A stretch of DNA of 64,000 nucleotides, taken from positions 62,001 through 126,000 of the forward strand of contig NZ_JAEKMI010000004.1 in assembly GCF_020217485.1 (NCBI RefSeq), read 5' to 3'. The first letter of the stretch is position 1. Each line of letters opens with the position of its first letter. The notes under the pieces were generated by a model that was given only the letters and a program-made list of their open reading frames with translations, was not told the DNA's origin and did not search any database. A program made the translations under genes and the position numbers. Below, in pieces: positions 9,501-18,929 of the stretch. This DNA comes from Mycobacterium sp. WUMAC-067. GTDB taxonomy: Bacteria > Actinomycetota > Actinomycetes > Mycobacteriales > Mycobacteriaceae.

Positions 9501-10370
9501 GTGAAGAGAATTCGGCCGCTATGGCGAATGCCTGGGATCGTTTTGCGTGAGCGGTCGCATCCGCCGGGGCGGGAGCGCATTCCTGAGCCGATGGTGGTGG
9601 ACGATCCGGAGTCCGTCGCACAGTTCCACACTGGTGGTGCATCCAATCCCGGCATGTGCGCGGTGTACGACTTGTGTGCGCGCGCGCTTGACGCGCTGCT
9701 GCCACCCGGAGGCCACTTGCTGGATCTCGGCGTCGGCTCCGGCCGTGCGCTCAGTGCCGTCCTGCGCCGACGGCCCGACATCCGGGCCACCGCCGTCGAT
9801 CTCGCCCCCAACATGCTGTCCACGGCGCGGGAGCTGTTCGAAGCCGAAGGCCTCGGAGAACGTGTCGAACTGCGCCTGGAGGACATCACGGCGTTGCCGG
9901 AACGGGTTTCAACCGGTCCGTGGGACGCCATCTCCTGCATGTGGACACTGCATCAGCTACCGGATTTCGACACGCTGCGCGGCGCCCTTGGGCAGATCGC
10001 TGCCATCCAACGCCGCAGCGGGGCCGCAATATGGATTTCCGATTTTCAGCGCCTCCGGGACCCGGCAGCCGCCCCCAAGATGCTGGAGATCGCCGACCCC
10101 GCCTCGCCCGCCGTCCTGCGCCAAGATGCCATTGCGAGCGAGGCGGCGGCGTTCACGATCGCGGAACTGTCGAAAGAGCTTGCCGCAGCGGGTCTGCAAG
10201 GCATGCGCCGCGGTCATTCGACACCGGTGCCCTACCTGCAGGCGTACTGGATGTTCGGCGCGCGCGGCGAACCGAACGCGCCGACCGGCACGCGTGATCC
10301 CCGGCTGAGCCGTCAAGCCCGCCGCGAGTCGGCTTTGTTGCGATGGGGATTCACGGCGAAACCGTTCTGA
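9501..10370 (+). CDS. SAM-dependent methyltransferase
   Basis: A 289-residue class I methyltransferase. Motif I is LLDLGVGSGRALSAVL (about 72-87), then TAVDLAPNML for motif post-I/II, LRLEDITALP for motif III and WDAISCMWTLHQL for motif IV, the pattern of ubiE/type-12 small-molecule methyltransferases. The N-terminus is basic, and a C-terminal extension (QARRESALLRWGFTAKPF) lies outside the fold. I choose GTG 9501, with AAAGG at 9490-9494 as ribosome binding site; a TTG at 9495 is possible. It is divergent from the P450 and converges on the E1-nitroreductase gene with only 23 bp between, so it probably belongs to the same functional set. The methyl acceptor is unknown. Confidence 0.8.
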   Translation: MKRIRPLWRMPGIVLRERSHPPGRERIPEPMVVDDPESVAQFHTGGASNPGMCAVYDLCARALDALLPPGGHLLDLGVGSGRALSAVLRRRPDIRATAVDLAPNMLSTARELFEAEGLGERVELRLEDITALPERVSTGPWDAISCMWTLHQLPDFDTLRGALGQIAAIQRRSGAAIWISDFQRLRDPAAAPKMLEIADPASPAVLRQDAIASEAAAFTIAELSKELAAAGLQGMRRGHSTPVPYLQAYWMFGARGEPNAPTGTRDPRLSRQARRESALLRWGFTAKPF

Positions 10371-10393
10371 GGTCCGATGGCCCCAGGCGCTCG

Positions 10394-12541
10394 TCACGCG
10401 ACGGGCGCATCAGGGCGCCCAGAGCGGACCCGGCTCGGGCTGCGGCGACTGGACACCGACGGTGGCGGCGCGGAGGTCAAGCGCAAGACCAGCACGATCG
10501 ATTCCTCTGTATCGGTCGCGATGAGGCGCACAAAATCGTCTTGTAATCGCGCTAATTCGCCGGCGAAGCCAGCCGATAACTCATTGAGATCGGCAGCGCT
10601 TCGCGCATGCAGAAAAACCGGCGACAGCGGCCTGACAGCGAGGCCTTCGCGCTGGGCGACGATCCATACCGCCTCAACGGCCGACCCGCCGCGGGCGTAG
10701 TCGCTCAGGCACCCCCCGGTCACGGTGAGCACCGCCAGCGCGGAGCTCGTGAGGACTTCGTCGCGCATGCCGTCGCCCAGCGCACTGCCGGCGTTCCAAT
10801 CCGCAAGGTAAGCCATGACATCGGACCGCCGCACGATATCCATCAACGCCAAGTCGCTGGCGTCGAGTTCGAGAGATCGCACGTCGATACCCGTGTCGGG
10901 TTCTGGATCCCCGGGCCAGCGCAGTTCCGAAACCATCTCTGTGTGCAATTGCGGCGTCAAGTACCGGATGCGGTCGGCCGCCCCGAAAATCGTTGCGGCC
11001 CGCAAAAGGTCGTCTCGCTCGGTGAGCAGGTGCAGGCGCGCGCCTTCCCGCTCGGCCGTCACGGCGAGTAACTTCGTCGTCTGATGGTCGAGTGACTGAG
11101 CTGTTCCGCGATGACGGTTGGTCTCGCGCACGAGCATCGGTTCATAAAGATCGGCCAGGGCCGGGTCGCTACCGTTTCCGAAGTGCATGGTGGCCCGCAG
11201 CGGAGGCCCGGCGCCGCCTTCGGATACACTCACCGGGCCGAGCATCCCACGGGCGGCGGCGGCGATTCTCACGTTATACAACGCGGCGCCCACTGCGACA
11301 GCGCTGCCGCGGAAGCCCACGTCCATCGTCGAAGTATGTTCTGTGGCAACGCTTATGGTGAGCTCGGTCGGTTGCGCGTCGATGCGCCACGGCTGGCTGT
11401 TTCCCCCCGAGGGGGCGCGCATCGCGGCGGCGACGATCGTGTCGTCGACTGCGGGAGGTGCCGGGTTATCTCCAAGCTCGTTGTCACGCGCAGGGCGATG
11501 CTGGGCCGTTTCGACCTCGCCCAATTGATCGAGCGCCCAGCCCGTGTCGATGCGGCACCGGCCGGATTTCAGGTTTTCGCCCAGTCCGATTCTGCGGACA
11601 GCCTCCGCCAACGCCGACGCGCCCACAATGACATCGGATGCTAGCTGGGGCCACGTCGAGAGCGACCGGTCGATCTCGATGAGCGATGCGGCAGTGCGCG
11701 GCGAGATGTGCCCGGCTTCGTCGTAACGCAGCATGTGCGGGAGCTTCTCCCGGGTACTCATGCCCGCCACCAACTCGACGTCGAGCTCGTCCAGCAATCC
11801 GTGCATGATCGGACGTTCAGGGTCTTGATCGAAGCGTTCGACATCGACGCGTCCCCGGTCGCTGGTCGCCATCAACACGGGGAGATGCCTGTCACGGGCC
11901 GCCGTCCGCAACGCGACCTTCATGTCGAGCGAATCACACTCTTCGATGGCGATGTCCAGTCCATCCAAGAACGCGTCAATGGTGTCTGCGGTAATCCCGG
12001 TGTCGAGCACGTCCACCGCCAGGTAGGGATCGAGCTCAGCAATCCTGCGCGCCGCCACGTGAGCTTTGTTCAGCCCGAGGTCGAACACAGTGGCCGGCAC
12101 TCGATTCAGGTTCGACAGTTCCAAATGATCGAAATCTGCCAGCCGAAGGCGGCCACACAATCCCTGAACCGCCAGGGTGTGCGCGATGACATGGCCGACG
12201 CTAAGACCAGCGACGCCGATGGTCAGCGAGCTGAGCCGGGCTTGTTCCGCGATGGTGATGTTGTTTCTGTTGCGATCAAGCCGTAACGCCCGAAATCCGC
12301 GCGGCCCCAGCACCGCAACGACGGCACGCCGCCACGGGTAGTACGCCCATCGGGTTCCTTCGCCGAGAAGTGTCGAATCCGGCGCCGGGTGGAGACCGCG
12401 CAGGTTAGTCAGTTGGGCGTCGAGTCGATCGACGACCTCGATGGTGGGATCGGTTCGAAGACGGTCCAATACCAGACGATCGCCGGGCTCATCGGAGTCG
12501 AGAATTTGTGCGCTGTACGCGGTTACGGTGCGCTCGTCCAT
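10394..12541 (-). CDS. moeY: E1/ThiF-like adenylating domain fused to nitroreductase (MoeY/Rv1355c family)
   Basis: A 715-residue two-domain protein, the same length as Rv1355c (MoeY) of M. tuberculosis as I recall it. The N-terminal half (about 85-340) is an E1/ThiF/MoeB-like Rossmann domain: nucleotide loop GVAGLSVG at 109-116, acidic strand LADFDHLELSNLNR, and the FDLGLNKAHVAARRI helix. No paired-Cys zinc site is seen. The C-terminal half (about 365-700) is nitroreductase-like, beginning IVAAAMRAPSGGNSQPW, the FMN-binding start of that family. E1 domains adenylate a carboxylate; nitroreductase-like partners oxidise or reduce with FMN, as in azoline oxidation of RiPPs. MoeY is a legacy name; a role in molybdopterin synthesis is doubtful. 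It lies 60 bp after the TetR gene on the same strand. Confidence 0.88.
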   Translation of the reverse strand: MDERTVTAYSAQILDSDEPGDRLVLDRLRTDPTIEVVDRLDAQLTNLRGLHPAPDSTLLGEGTRWAYYPWRRAVVAVLGPRGFRALRLDRNRNNITIAEQARLSSLTIGVAGLSVGHVIAHTLAVQGLCGRLRLADFDHLELSNLNRVPATVFDLGLNKAHVAARRIAELDPYLAVDVLDTGITADTIDAFLDGLDIAIEECDSLDMKVALRTAARDRHLPVLMATSDRGRVDVERFDQDPERPIMHGLLDELDVELVAGMSTREKLPHMLRYDEAGHISPRTAASLIEIDRSLSTWPQLASDVIVGASALAEAVRRIGLGENLKSGRCRIDTGWALDQLGEVETAQHRPARDNELGDNPAPPAVDDTIVAAAMRAPSGGNSQPWRIDAQPTELTISVATEHTSTMDVGFRGSAVAVGAALYNVRIAAAARGMLGPVSVSEGGAGPPLRATMHFGNGSDPALADLYEPMLVRETNRHRGTAQSLDHQTTKLLAVTAEREGARLHLLTERDDLLRAATIFGAADRIRYLTPQLHTEMVSELRWPGDPEPDTGIDVRSLELDASDLALMDIVRRSDVMAYLADWNAGSALGDGMRDEVLTSSALAVLTVTGGCLSDYARGGSAVEAVWIVAQREGLAVRPLSPVFLHARSAADLNELSAGFAGELARLQDDFVRLIATDTEESIVLVLRLTSAPPPSVSSRRSPSRVRSGRPDAPVA

Positions 12542-12601
12542 GGTGTTTCGTGTATAGCACCTGACCGGCGTGTCGGCCCCCGTAACGCTGCGTTTGGCCG
12601 C

Positions 12602-13288
12602 TCACCAGGCGATGACATCCTTATCCTGCGGCTCCGTCTGCTCGAGGAATTGCCCTCGCCGTATCAGGCTGGTGACCGCGGCGTCCCAGCGTCGCAGCTG
12701 AGGCGCGGTGAAGAACGACTCACCCAGGTAGAGTTCGATGTAGGGATGCAGAATGATGGCGCCGATGCGCAGGATGAGCGGGTTGAGCACTCCCCAGTCG
12801 GGATCCAGGTCGGGTCGGAGTTTGCCCTGTTGCCCGAACTGGTCGCCCTGGCCCGCGCTGATACCCACCAGCCCGGTGAAGATGACCGAACCCAATGCGC
12901 CACCCTCGGCGAGCGCGCGTCCGAGATAGGTCATCACGTCGGGACGTTCGACCATCAGCGCGGTCAGCCGGCGCCCGGCCTCGTTGAGATTGTCGGCGGG
13001 TGGCTCGGGCAGCGTAGCGGGTTCCAACGCCTCACTAACCGCCTGCAGGACGTACTGATCGACGGCGGCGCTCAGCGCGGCCTTGGTGCGAAAGTGGTGC
13101 TGCACCAGCCCAATCGAAACCCCTGCGGTCTCGGCAACCGCGCGCAGCGTCGTGGCGGCGATGCCGCGAACGGCAAAGCAGCTCAATGCGGCGTCGCGAA
13201 TGCGCTCCTTGGGTGAGGGTTCTGCTGGAGGGGGCGGGTCGTACGGAAACAACCGGGTGGGTCCCACGGCCGGACAATACACCCGCAT
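12602..13288 (-). CDS. TetR-family transcriptional regulator (Rv1353c-like)
   Basis: A 228-residue regulator. The DNA-binding helix-turn-helix is in KERIRDAALSCFAVRGIAAT followed by TLRAVAETAGVSIGLVQHHF (about 27-66), the standard TetR N-terminus. The rest is a helical ligand-binding and dimer domain. The ATG at 13286-13288 is my start; the reading frame stays open far upstream but overlaps unrelated genes there. A GTG eight codons in is an alternative. A 27 bp palindrome sits 9 bp upstream (13297-13323), as expected for autoregulation. The gene is 60 bp ahead of the E1-nitroreductase gene, so it may control that gene too. In M. tuberculosis the Rv1353c regulator also neighbours Rv1354c-Rv1355c. 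Confidence 0.88.
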   Translation of the reverse strand: MRVYCPAVGPTRLFPYDPPPPAEPSPKERIRDAALSCFAVRGIAATTLRAVAETAGVSIGLVQHHFRTKAALSAAVDQYVLQAVSEALEPATLPEPPADNLNEAGRRLTALMVERPDVMTYLGRALAEGGALGSVIFTGLVGISAGQGDQFGQQGKLRPDLDPDWGVLNPLILRIGAIILHPYIELYLGESFFTAPQLRRWDAAVTSLIRRGQFLEQTEPQDKDVIAW

Positions 13289-13296
13289 CGCGTCAC

Positions 13297-13323
13297 GATA
13301 TGGCGGTATCGGATAACCATATC
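13297..13323. promoter_or_regulatory. Operator-like palindrome upstream of the TetR gene
   Basis: GATATGG at 13297-13303 and its exact complement CCATATC at 13317-13323 flank a 13 bp centre that itself contains GGTATCGG. The left part also forms a smaller inverted repeat, CGATA-N6-TATCG (13296-13311). Size, symmetry and position 9 bp from the start codon fit a TetR-family operator. Confidence 0.6.
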
Positions 13324-13428
13324 TGCGTATCACTGCCGCGGTTGCGTTGCGCCGCGGCCTCCGCGCGGGCACGCGCCTGACGGCCGCGCGCGGCCCGGGC
13401 GAACGGCGTTCTCGTGCACGAGGTCCCG

Positions 13429-13848
13429 TTACCGCGACTGCCGCTCGAGATACCGCACCATCTGCTGCCAGTACACCAGGGTCAGCGCCATCTGCACGGC
13501 GACCGCGATCAGCGCCGGCCGCAGCCGGCGGCGACGGGCGGCGAGCACCGCGCCCAATGCGGCGGCCGACGTCGCCCCGCTGACCGCTGTCGCCGCATCG
13601 CGCGGGCGGCGGCTGATCCACAGCTCCTCGCCCAGCATGGCCCGCGTCGACCATGCGCGGTGATGCGCGGGCTCGCCGAAAATGAACGGGTTCACGGCCA
13701 GCCACAACGCAATCCACACCGCGTGGCTCCATTGCCGCGTCCATGGCGGGACCAGAATCAACGGCGTGCTCGCCCAGCGGCTCCACGCGCTCCACGGATG
13801 GCAGTGCCGCGCGAAGACCGCACGCCGAACGCGCGCAACGGATAACAC
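13429..13848 (-). CDS. DUF6653-type small membrane protein
   Basis: A 139-residue protein with an N-terminal RHCHPWSAWSRW motif followed by hydrophobic segments at about 26-38, 43-58 (HAVWIALWLAVNPFIFGEP) and 85-130. The pattern of His-Pro-Trp-Ser plus NPFIF is that of the DUF6653 family, which has no known role. The start is GTG 13846-13848, only five bases after the stop codon of the esterase gene, so the two are probably translated from one mRNA. Longer open frames upstream overlap the esterase and look artefactual. It sits in the inner membrane by prediction. Confidence 0.7.
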   Translation of the reverse strand: MLSVARVRRAVFARHCHPWSAWSRWASTPLILVPPWTRQWSHAVWIALWLAVNPFIFGEPAHHRAWSTRAMLGEELWISRRPRDAATAVSGATSAAALGAVLAARRRRLRPALIAVAVQMALTLVYWQQMVRYLERQSR

Positions 13849-13853
13849 CCGCG

Positions 13854-15338
13854 CTACCGCATCGCGGTGTTGGAATGTTCGGCCGGAACGACGACCGGGG
13901 CGCCACCGGCCGGCGCGGACGGGGCGGGCAGCGGCGTCCGCGAAATGCCCGGGGTGCCCAGCGCCCCGGCCAGCCAGGGCAGCGCGGCCGCGAACACGCG
14001 GTCCGCGAACGGCCAATCGTGCCTGCCCGGCTGCGGGACGACCGCGCAGTCGATTCCGTTGGCACGGCCGAGCGCACACAGCGAATAGGCGGCCGCGGTC
14101 TGATTCGCCGGGTTGGCGGCCGCCTCACGTCCCGCCAGACGGATGGCGCCGCTGTCGGTCAGCTGGATGTCGCGGCGCCCCGCCGCCGGGCCGTCCGACG
14201 AAATCGCGAACCACCCGGCCACGTCGCGGTACGGTCCGTGCCGGTTGATCACCGTGGACGGATCGAAAGCCGCCCAGGCGTCGGCGTTTCCGCCGAACAG
14301 CCGGGCGATGGTCTGGGCCTTGTTGCCGGCGTTGGGGAAGAAGTCGCCGGCAACATCGACGAACGCGCTGAACATGTCGGGATGCATGACGGTCAGATCC
14401 ACGGCGCAGGTCCCGCCCATGGACCAGCCCGCCACGCCCCAGTTGGACCGGAGCGGGCTGACGCCGAACGCCGAAACCATATAGGGCACGACGTCTTTGG
14501 TGAGGTGGTCGGCCGCGTTGCCCCGAACCCCGTTGACGCATTCGGTGTCGTTGTTGAAGGCGCCGCCGGAGTCCACGAACACGAACACCGGCGCCTTACC
14601 GCCATGCGCGGCCGCGAAGTCATCGATCGTCTTGACCGCGTTGCCCGCACGCGTCCAGTCCGCCGGCGTGTTGAACTGCCCGCCGATCATCATCACGGTC
14701 GGCAACGGCGGCGGTGGGGAAGTGGCGAACCATTCGGGCGGCAGATAAACGAGCTCGCCACGGTGTTTGAAGTGCGACCCGTCCGAGGGGATCGCGACGG
14801 GCACCACGGTGCCGTGCGGCGGCCGGGTTCCCTTGGCGGCCATCGCGGTAACGGTCGCCTGGTCGGTCTGATCGGGCAGCGGGCCGGACGTCAGCTGGCT
14901 CCACGCGGACTGGACGGTGGGGAAGTAGCCCACCCACAGGTTGAGCGCCAGCGCCGCGCTGAGCAAGCACAACGGCACGGCCAGCAGCGCCGCGCCGCGC
15001 CGCCAGCGGCGCGCGCTGCGCCATCCCAGAACCAGCACCGCCGCCGCCATGCCCGTCAGCGCGATCCAGACCCAGAGCGCCGCCGGCGCCGGTTCCTCGG
15101 AGAGCCCATGGTCGACGATGTACCAGTGCGTCAGGTAGGCCACGGTTGCGCCGCCCAGCGCGGCCGCCGGCATCCGCACCGTGCGCCAGCGACGAGACCG
15201 CCAGCCGACCGCCGACGTCAGCACGACCGCGGCCAGCACCTGGATCGTCGTCGGCACCCAGCCATGCATCAGCGAGGTGTGACTAAGAGCCAGGAACTGC
15301 GCGGGTGCACCGTTCGTCGAGGCTGTCACGTGAGTCAT
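13854..15338 (-). CDS. Membrane-anchored alpha/beta-hydrolase (esterase, Rv1639c-like)
   Basis: A 494-residue protein with four N-terminal membrane segments (about 26-44, 58-75, 86-104, 113-132), then an extracytoplasmic esterase domain. The nucleophile elbow is GWSMGG (Ser near 317), and a likely catalytic His is in PGRHDWPFA near 442. The fold resembles Esterase D/antigen 85-type enzymes, which in mycobacteria act on acyl groups at the envelope. The start is ATG 15336-15338. It lies 77 bp downstream of lysX on the same strand, as Rv1639c follows lysX in M. tuberculosis, and is nearly joined to the DUF6653 gene. An envelope lipid role is plausible but unproven. Confidence 0.85.
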   Translation of the reverse strand: MTHVTASTNGAPAQFLALSHTSLMHGWVPTTIQVLAAVVLTSAVGWRSRRWRTVRMPAAALGGATVAYLTHWYIVDHGLSEEPAPAALWVWIALTGMAAAVLVLGWRSARRWRRGAALLAVPLCLLSAALALNLWVGYFPTVQSAWSQLTSGPLPDQTDQATVTAMAAKGTRPPHGTVVPVAIPSDGSHFKHRGELVYLPPEWFATSPPPPLPTVMMIGGQFNTPADWTRAGNAVKTIDDFAAAHGGKAPVFVFVDSGGAFNNDTECVNGVRGNAADHLTKDVVPYMVSAFGVSPLRSNWGVAGWSMGGTCAVDLTVMHPDMFSAFVDVAGDFFPNAGNKAQTIARLFGGNADAWAAFDPSTVINRHGPYRDVAGWFAISSDGPAAGRRDIQLTDSGAIRLAGREAAANPANQTAAAYSLCALGRANGIDCAVVPQPGRHDWPFADRVFAAALPWLAGALGTPGISRTPLPAPSAPAGGAPVVVPAEHSNTAMR

Positions 15339-15415
15339 TGTGATCTATTGTTTACCGGCCTGGAACCTGTTTGCCTAATGTTCGCGCACGACGGACCGAA
15401 TGTTCCTGACCTCGA

Positions 15416-18400
15416 TCAATGGGGTTTGGCCAGCGGGAACGGCAACGTCTCCCGGATGCTGCGGCCCGTTATGAGCATGACGAGGCGATCGACGCCCATC
15501 CCCAGCCCGCCGGTGGGCGGCATCGCGTATTCCATCGCCTGCAGGAAGTCTTCATCGAGCTCCATCGCTTCCGGATCGCCACCCGCGGCCAACAACGACT
15601 GCTCCTGCAGGCGGCGGCGCTGTTCCACCGGGTCGGTGAGCTCGCTGTAGGCGGTGGCCAGCTCGACACCCCACGCCACCAGGTCCCACCGTTCGGCGAC
15701 GCCGGGCTCGCTGCGGTGCGGGCGGGTCAGCGGCGAGACCGATGTCGGGAAGTCGATATAGAACGTCGGTTCCTCCGTCCGGTCCTCCACCAGGTGCTCG
15801 TACAGCTCCAGCACCACCGCGCCGGCATCCCACTGCGCCCGGTACGGAATGTGCGCGGCGTCGGACAGCTTGCGCAGGGCGGCCAGCGGCGTGGACGGGT
15901 CGATGTGCTCGCCGAGCGCTTCGGAGACGGCGTCGTACACGGTCTTGACGGCCCACAGGCCGGAGATGTCGACCGGTTCGAGGCGGCCACCGGCGCCCTG
16001 GTCGCGTGGGCGCATGACGGTCTGCTCGCCGTGGGCGGCCTGCGCGGCGTTCTGGATCAGCTCGCGGCACCCGTCGATCCAGACCTTGTAGTCGGCGTGC
16101 GCCTGGTAGGCCTCCAGCAAGGTGAACTCCGGGTTGTGGCTGAAGTCGACGCCCTCGTTGCGGAAGGCCCGGCCCAACTCGAAGACCCGCTCGACGCCGC
16201 CGACGCACAACCGTTTGAGATAGAGCTCCGGCGCGATCCGCAGGAACAGGTCCATGTCGTAGGTGTTGATGTGCGTGACGAACGGCCGGGCGGTGGCGCC
16301 GCCGTGGATCTGCTGCAGGATCGGCGTCTCGACCTCGATGAACCCCTTGCCGAACAGCGTCTGCCGGACCGAGCGCAACACCTCGCTGCGCGCCGTGATC
16401 AACTCCCGCGACTCGGGATTGACCGCCAGGTCGACATATCGGGTCCGCACCCGGGCCTCCGGGTCGGTCAGTCCCTTCCACTTGTTCGGCAACGGCCGCA
16501 AGCACTTACCGATCATCCGCCAGTCGCCGACGATCAGCGAGCGGGTTCCCTTCTTGGAAAAGCCCATGTGGCCGGCGACCTCGACCAGGTCGCCGAGATC
16601 GATCGCCGCGGTGAAGTCAGCCGTTCGCCCGTGCTGCAACTGCGAATTGTCCAGCAGCACTTGCATTTCCCCCGACCAGTCACGCAGCTGGGCGAACAGC
16701 ACCCCGCCGTAATCGCGTATCCGCAGGATCCGGCCGGAGACCGTGATCGCCTCCCGGTCGTCCGCATCGAGCGCCGCGGCGACGGAGTGGCTGGGCGGAC
16801 AGCCCACCGGATACGCGTCGATGCCGTTGCGTCGCAACACTTTCAGCTTGGCCAGGCGCACCCGAACCTGTTCGGGCAGTCGGGACCTCGCCTCTTCCTC
16901 GTCGGCCGACTCCTGGCGTCGCTGCAGCCCGCTGACGTCGGGCGCACTCCCGTCGTGGTGCAGCAGCCCGGACTCGGCCAGCCGGGCGGGAACGGCCGGG
17001 TGATGACCGGTGTGCGGCTTGCGCCGGCCGAACGGCAGGACGAGAAAGCCCTCGGCGAGGGCCGAGGCGACCCCGACCCGCGGGATCAGGCGGGCGTCCT
17101 CGTAGCAGGCATAGCGCGGCACCCAGTCGGGTTGGTATTTCATGTTGGAGCGATACAACGTCTCCAGCTGCCACCACCGCGAGAAGAACAGCAGGAACCC
17201 GCGCCACAGCCGGGCGACGGGGCCCGCACCGAGCTGGGCGCCCTGTTCGAATGCCGACCGGAACATCGCGAAGTTCAGCGAAATGCGGGTGATGCCAAGG
17301 GTTTCCGCGTTGAGTGCGAGATCGCTGACCATCAGCTCGATGGTGCCGTTGGGCGACTGCGGCGATCGGCGCATCAGGTCCAGGGAGACACCGGTGGTTC
17401 CCCACGGGACCAGCGACAGCATCGCGACGACGGCGCCGTCCCGGTCCAGCGCTTCGACCAGCAGGCAATCCCCGTCGGCGGGATCGCCGAGGCGGCCCAG
17501 CGCCATGGAAAAGCCGCGTTCGGTTTGGGTGTCGCGCCAGGCGTCGGCGCGGGTGATGGTGTCGGCCATCTCGTCGGCGCCGATGTCGCGGTGCCGCCGG
17601 ATCCGCACGGTCAGCCCCGCCCGCCGGGCCCGGGTCACGGCCTGTCGGACCCCGCGCATATCGGGGCCGGACAGCTTGAAGTCCGCGGTCCGCAGGATGG
17701 CCTCGTCGCCGAGCTCGAGCGCGTTCAGGCCGGCTTCGCGATAGGTCCGCGCGCCCTGGGTGCTGGCACCCATGACGCCGGGGGCCCAGCCGTAGGTCTG
17801 GCACAGACCCAGCCAGGCGTCGGCGGCCTGGGACCACGCCCGGGGATCGCCGATCGGGTCGCCGCTGGCCAGGCAGACGCCGACCTCGACCCGATAGGTG
17901 ATGGCGGCGCGCCCGCTCTGGGCGAAAACCACCGACTTGTCGCGGCGGGTGGCGAAGTAGCCCAGCGAGTCGTTCTTGCCGTACAGCTCGAGCAGCCCGC
18001 GGATGGCCGATTCGTCCTCTCCGGTCAGCGCGTTCTCCGCGCGCTGAGATTGAAAGAGCACGATCGTCGCCATGATCAGCGCGAGCGCGCCGAACAGACC
18101 GAAGATCGCGTTGAGGAACACGTGCGGCCGGCCGGTGAACAGGTCCGGATCCGCGAGCGCGAACCCGACCACCCGGTTGGCCACGTAGGGCAGGCGATCC
18201 GGGCGGGCGAGCGTTCCGGGGAACAACTCGACCAGCCCCCAGGAGACCAGGATTCCCACCACATCCCCGGCCACCAGCACCCCGGCCGCCTTGACCAGCG
18301 CGCCTCTGCGGACCTTGGCCCAGAACTCCCGATAGGCCAACACCAGCAGGACGATCGCGACGATGTGCAGGGAGAACCCGAGATTCTCGCCGAAGATCTC

Positions 18401-18832
18401 GGCGGCGGTGTTGCCACCGGCGGCGATATCGGCGGCGTTCAGGGCGGCGGCGAGAATCATGTTGCCCAGCAACAGCAGCCAGGCGATCCGCTTACGCGCG
18501 GTCAGGGCCGCGGCCAGCAAGGCCAACACGAACGACCACGCGATGCTGGTGTCGGGGAAGTTGAACAGATAGTCGTTGATGAACTCGCGCGGGACCTTGA
18601 TCAGGTACCGGATCAGCGGGGACACACTGCCCAGCAGCGACACGGTGGCGATGACACCCACGGTCCATCCGGCCGCCGCCGGCACCCAGCGATACCGCGA
18701 GTTCGCCCGGCCACGGGGCCCCGAGCTCGGCCCCGAACGGGGACCTGAACGAGGAGAAGCGAGTGTCACAGACCGCGAGGATATGCCCTCAATCCGTGAA
18801 AAGCTTGCCGAAGCGCTAAGAGTGGCGGGCAC
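15416..18832 (-). CDS. lysX: LysX, lysyl-tRNA synthetase / lysylphosphatidylglycerol synthase
   Basis: A 1138-residue fusion that charges tRNA with lysine and moves the lysine to phosphatidylglycerol, making the membrane less negative and resistant to cationic peptides. The N-terminal 250 residues contain about six to seven membrane segments. The MprF-type transferase domain (DUF2156) follows at about 270-620 with [15 protein letters not shown] and [13 protein letters not shown]. Then come an OB-fold tRNA-binding domain (about 690-800) and a class II synthetase core with motif 2 [14 protein letters not shown] and motif 3 [13 protein letters not shown]. The GTG start at 18830-18832 has no clear ribosome binding site; GTG 18769 is another option. 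The annotated M. tuberculosis N-terminus is not in this frame here (see findings). Confidence 0.96.
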   Translation of the reverse strand: MPATLSASASFSRIEGISSRSVTLASPRSGPRSGPSSGPRGRANSRYRWVPAAAGWTVGVIATVSLLGSVSPLIRYLIKVPREFINDYLFNFPDTSIAWSFVLALLAAALTARKRIAWLLLLGNMILAAALNAADIAAGGNTAAEIFGENLGFSLHIVAIVLLVLAYREFWAKVRRGALVKAAGVLVAGDVVGILVSWGLVELFPGTLARPDRLPYVANRVVGFALADPDLFTGRPHVFLNAIFGLFGALALIMATIVLFQSQRAENALTGEDESAIRGLLELYGKNDSLGYFATRRDKSVVFAQSGRAAITYRVEVGVCLASGDPIGDPRAWSQAADAWLGLCQTYGWAPGVMGASTQGARTYREAGLNALELGDEAILRTADFKLSGPDMRGVRQAVTRARRAGLTVRIRRHRDIGADEMADTITRADAWRDTQTERGFSMALGRLGDPADGDCLLVEALDRDGAVVAMLSLVPWGTTGVSLDLMRRSPQSPNGTIELMVSDLALNAETLGITRISLNFAMFRSAFEQGAQLGAGPVARLWRGFLLFFSRWWQLETLYRSNMKYQPDWVPRYACYEDARLIPRVGVASALAEGFLVLPFGRRKPHTGHHPAVPARLAESGLLHHDGSAPDVSGLQRRQESADEEEARSRLPEQVRVRLAKLKVLRRNGIDAYPVGCPPSHSVAAALDADDREAITVSGRILRIRDYGGVLFAQLRDWSGEMQVLLDNSQLQHGRTADFTAAIDLGDLVEVAGHMGFSKKGTRSLIVGDWRMIGKCLRPLPNKWKGLTDPEARVRTRYVDLAVNPESRELITARSEVLRSVRQTLFGKGFIEVETPILQQIHGGATARPFVTHINTYDMDLFLRIAPELYLKRLCVGGVERVFELGRAFRNEGVDFSHNPEFTLLEAYQAHADYKVWIDGCRELIQNAAQAAHGEQTVMRPRDQGAGGRLEPVDISGLWAVKTVYDAVSEALGEHIDPSTPLAALRKLSDAAHIPYRAQWDAGAVVLELYEHLVEDRTEEPTFYIDFPTSVSPLTRPHRSEPGVAERWDLVAWGVELATAYSELTDPVEQRRRLQEQSLLAAGGDPEAMELDEDFLQAMEYAMPPTGGLGMGVDRLVMLITGRSIRETLPFPLAKPH

Positions 18833-18914
18833 GAGTTTGGACGTCGTTTTCGGGCCCGGTTGGTGGCCGTTGCAGCGCCGTCGACCGGCGAAGTGCTAAA
18901 AGGCACCTCAAGGC

Positions 18915-18923
18915 TGCTAAACT
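18915..18923 (+). promoter_or_regulatory. Possible extended -10 promoter for infC
   Basis: TGC-TAAACT (18915-18923) fits an extended -10 element (TGn plus TAnnnT). No good -35 box is present 17 bp upstream. It would start the infC mRNA near 18930 and give a leader of about 300 nt. Weak evidence. Confidence 0.35.
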
Positions 18924-18929
18924 GGCGCC

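Noticed and set aside
13289..14128. In-frame upstream extension of the TetR gene to 508 residues
   Set aside because: The added part overlaps the DUF6653 and esterase genes, is Arg/Pro-rich, and the TetR fold begins after the ATG at 13288.
15419..18748. Open frame of over 1100 codons on the plus strand opposite lysX
   Set aside because: Antisense frames stay open in high-GC DNA with strong third-position bias; the sequence is Arg/Gly/Gln-rich with no domains, and lysX is certain.
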